Shown here: positions 60,401 to 64,000 of the stretch, in pieces
How positions within the stretch are numbered: the stretch's first letter is position 1
Layout: each line of letters begins with the position of its first letter
Source: Opisthorchis felineus
Lineage: Eukaryota > Platyhelminthes > Trematoda > Opisthorchiida > Opisthorchiidae
NCBI GenBank assembly: GCA_004794785.1
Contig: SJOL01007277.1
Location: 17,908-81,907, forward strand
Length of the DNA stretch: 64,000 bases
Direction: 5' to 3'
Position numbers and translations under genes: made by a program
Notes under the pieces: generated by a model
What the model was told of the DNA's origin: nothing
What the model saw: the letters and a program-made list of their open reading frames with translations, nothing else
Database searches by the model: none

Positions 60401-63400
60401 CATGACAAGTTTCCAGCTGTTGTGGCTCACACGCGAGCAGGCTGGCAATGAAACTGTCGTGGTGTTTGTCCCGCGAGGTCATGGGTTAGAGCGCTTTCCG
60501 GAGGGAATTAACCTTTTGTTTTACCTTCCCGGCGAATACTCGTTGGCTGGGCTGGACTGAGCCATGGAGGCAAAAAGCCCCTTCCCAGGTCAATTCTGTC
60601 GCAAAGCTAAAACCATCGCTCGCTACAATCGTGCTTGAATTGGTCGAACTTCCGCCCACGATTCAGACAGCGACCGGCAAGAAAAGCTTGGCGTTGTACA
60701 TTTATTTAAATAACCAGCACAGTTCAATCCTCGAGCGTGTTGCCCGTTAAATTCACTTAGTTTATATACGGTCGTTCGAGGGATCACCTCCAATCCGAGG
60801 CCTAATGAGGCATTGAGAGATTATGTGAGCATGCATTGTGTTAACATCGCGGTCTGCTCCGGTCTCAATACCAAGAAGCCACACGCACGCCGGGGCAGGT
60901 GCAGCTTGCTTAATGGAAACCAATTTTTAGGGACCGTTTCAGACGTAAATTTGGTGGGGCGGAAAGTTATTGCGGCACCGGCTAATGCGTGTAGGGGCGC
61001 CCGGTAAGTTTTTTCTGGAGTTTCAAAATTTATTCGATAAGCAGTAATTTAGAAAGAGCATAATATATATTGTTGGAGGATGAGACTTTTCCAAAAAACT
61101 TAAGAGCCGGGATGGCTCGAACTAAAGACTATGCAGAGGAACAGGGAGGATAAGGAATTCCCTGTGGAAGCACCCTCTTGGTGAGTGAGCACTGAACGTT
61201 CTCAGTTGCTACTCTGAAACCTTGTGTACAGGAGGGTGAGAGCGCCTGACACCATTCCATCACTGATCACGCGCACTGTGCAAAAGGTGCGATTTTGGAG
61301 TCTCAGAGATGCAACGAGAGAAATAGCGTAAGCAAGAACCCAGGTTCCCCGGTGCTATGGAACCGGATTTCCTGGGAGAAGCCAGAGGTTCAACAGTAAC
61401 CGAGATTAACGGTTGTGACCACAGTATGGTGACCGGCAGGCTCTCACTTGATTAAGGGGGCGTGAGTGGGGACGGAGCAATGGCACGAAGTTATTTTCGA
61501 CATAGCGAATAAGAAGTTTAGGCAAGAGGCACCTGACTGGCAGGTGATATAAGACCCGATGAAAAACTGGTTTGTGGTTAGTGAGTATGTAGGGGTTGGT
61601 CAAGCGCCACTTGGGTATCCATGTGGTCTACCGCAGAGCAGCGCCCGGCGTCACAGACTGCTATGATGGTAGCAAAGAAGTCGGGACGGCACCCAATGAT
61701 GAGCCCCCGATTTAGGAAGCCATAAAGTAGCAGCATTTGAGCCCGGAGGGATACCGGTCAACGGGGCCCTCGCCAAAATCCTAGGGTTCGCATCGGGACA
61801 GGAACATGGTGGATTACTTTGCAGTAGTAGGTTTGGACACAAGTTTTCAACAAGGCAGATAGTAAAAAGTTTCTGCTGAAACCGGACGATTCCCTATTCA
61901 AAGGAATGGGAGAAAATATGCAGGACATATGTTTTAGTATCTTTGCCGCAATTTCTCGCGACGCGAAACGGAAATTCAACGCCCGCCGGAATAACATTCT
62001 TTAAGGGCCTGGAGAACATCCGACCCTCAGCTAGGAAGATAGCAGCCTTAATGAGGTTGGTGGGAACGCCAACTTTACTCGGCTGTAAAATGTCCAGTGC
62101 AGGTTGTGGATTGGAGTTTAGAGAGAAATGGTAAATAGCAACTTCCAAACTATAGGTTCGGATGTTCAGGTATAAACAGATGAACGGTGATGGGGGAAAC
62201 CTCAACGGAACTCGGGCAGATAATCCATTGGATTTGGGAGGTACAACGCTAAAGTATGCACAAATGAGTAATTTTGGGCTAGAGGCTGTACCCAGATGAG
62301 TGCCTTATTCGCGGGATTCAGTCGATACACTGGCAGTCAGGTGAGCAATTTCTGATGAGAAACAGTAATGAACGCCATGAGAATTTCTGGATTTTTAAGG
62401 GATTATCCTGAAGTTAGATTTCTGAGGTGGATATTTGGGAAGGACGACGTAAACAGCTTTTTGTAGAGAACTGCGTGTGACAATGGCATTACGCGGGAGC
62501 CAAATTTTAGTCACAAAACCAAGGTTTGCTCATACAGGCACGCTAATGTATCAGATATCATGAACAGGCCGTACCGAGCATGCGTCATAAATGGTGGTTT
62601 CAATTGTGACTCAATCGTGCACAGGAAATTGTTAACCCTGCCATTGGTGCAAGGGTATCCCCAGTTTATCTGGACAGGAAAACTCGGGGTAGATGAAGTT
62701 GGATTCTGTGTGAGGGTGTTGAGGGTCCATCCATGTTATCAGCTTAGGGGGTTGAGGAGGAGAGCTGTTATCCGAGCAGTCTTTCGCGCCGTTAGGATTG
62801 AGAGACGCAGACGGGAGCACATGTTCGGCAAGAGATTGTGGATGGGGTGAAGCGAATGGCTACTGGAAAGGGCAATAAGGTGGGAAGATGTGTGTGGGCA
62901 AGGTGATGGAAGGTACCAAGATGGATATGGACTAACCTCCAGTAGTTGCGGGGAAAAAGGTTTCGCCAAACCTGGCGCATCTGCTTTCATGCACCTACAG
63001 GACGACGGGAGAGGCTTTTCGGTCTCTGACCGTGAACGAAAATAGAGTCTCGAGGCTTTTGTCCGGAGACAGACGTTTTACAAAGTGCTTTGACAGCAAG
63101 TTTTCTAATCTGGTTTGCCTTCTGGTGAAAGTGGAACGCGAGTGGACATTACTTCATGGGGTCTGCGTCAGGAACTTGTGCCAGCAAAGTCTGGTAATGC
63201 GGAGTGATGCGGTAAACGTACTTATTCGTCGCACAGACATACGCTTCGATAGATTACATTGCTGAGACTGATGACGACGGATTTAGGTGAGATATGTCAC
63301 GACTGCTTCGGTCAGAAGGACGGACATAGCAATCCTGGGGAGCGATCGCTCAGCGTACGGATAATTGGCAGATGTGTGCTGACCTTCGTCTGTTCCTGGC

Positions 63401-63977
63401 CAGCACGGACTTCAAATAAGAGTACATTGGAGGCTGACATAACGGTTTGCCCCCCAGATTAGTTCTCCGTCTGAACCTTCCAAGCTAGCGTTCCAGTCAA
63501 AACAACCAAAAAAGGATTACAATGTGTATTGACGCCCAAAATCTGGTCAAAAACACATGTACAAAGCACAGTTTATGAAGTACATTCGGCGGTAGGCCGC
63601 TCACCAGGAGCAAGCCCAAATTATTTTCGCTAAAACTACAGGGTTTTCGAAGTTGTGACTTTAACGGGGAGTTATTCTAATCCATTTGCACCTTTCTTTG
63701 ATATTTCGCTGATATAATTTTGTTTAAGTGAGCGAAATTTCAAGGTCACGGACCATCACCGATTCACATTTTGTTACCAGGTTACGAGAGATAAAACACG
63801 AAATAGCACTTTAGCGTATTTTGGGATTCCTGGGTGTTCTTTAAGTACGAAAAAGCACCTGCAGAACATCCAATGCAAATTCCGCCCAGGAAAATCGGTC
63901 ATTGACGTTTGTTTGTTTAAACACCTCAGATTTAACAAATAAGATAATTTTGTTCAGCGAACTTCGTCACGGCCCAT
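57434..63977. other. Long stretch without recognisable genes
   Basis: Many short frames exist on both strands, the longest being 116 codons (59986-60336, -) and 112 codons (58896-59234, +), without domain motifs or convincing splice sites. The stretch is more GC-rich than the 13-30 kb part and is likely to include old repeats that I cannot name. Confidence 0.35.
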
Positions 63978-64000
63978 TTAATAATAATAATAATAATAAT
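63978..64000. repeat. AAT microsatellite, cut by the window end
   Basis: An uninterrupted run of TAA/AAT units fills the last 23 bases and may continue beyond the window. Confidence 0.9.

Overview
This window is nuclear DNA from a flatworm, most probably a digenean trematode. That is inference. It rests on widely spaced exons with GT/AG introns, a 36-base micro-intron, and decayed RTE-, CR1- and R2-type retrotransposon pieces plus a tRNA-derived SINE whose residual peptides resemble those I know from trematode genomes. There is no sign of bacterial gene organisation. Most short open frames are chance.

Two genes can be named. The first is a TCF/LEF (pangolin) transcription factor on the + strand. 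Five exons (32571-33093, 35534-36573, 40683-40746, 45137-45563 or -45638, 45779-46021) join with consistent reading phase, and the second carries an almost canonical TCF HMG box. The 5' end, including any beta-catenin-binding exon, was not found. The second is a complete histidine-triad nucleotide-binding protein (HINT) on the - strand at 54186-54683, interrupted by a 36-base in-frame micro-intron. It has two in-frame starts, the longer giving a presequence-like N-terminus.

Layout. 1-290: copy of a repeat family that recurs at 51836-52075. 291-9835: no recognisable gene. 9836-10810: two copies of one repeat, the second forming a large foldback. 13-25 kb, - strand: a run of candidate exons of an unidentified gene or genes, some phase-compatible. 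15.9-16.7, 29.0-29.5, 39.3-39.5 and 48.9 kb: dispersed copies of a repeat whose core resembles a decayed hammerhead ribozyme. 32.5-46 kb: the TCF gene, with a hammerhead-like repeat and an antisense R2-type relic in its introns. 49-53.7 kb: orphan + strand candidate exons among an RTE 3' end and a SINE. 54.1-57.4 kb: HINT, then CR1-type endonuclease and RT remains on the same strand, then another LINE 3' end on the + strand. 57.4-64 kb: nothing recognised, ending in an AAT microsatellite.

The two named genes work independently: TCF is the nuclear effector of Wnt signalling and HINT is a purine phosphoramidase. The most unusual non-coding signal is the hammerhead-like family, with paired flanking stems and modules that change order between loci.
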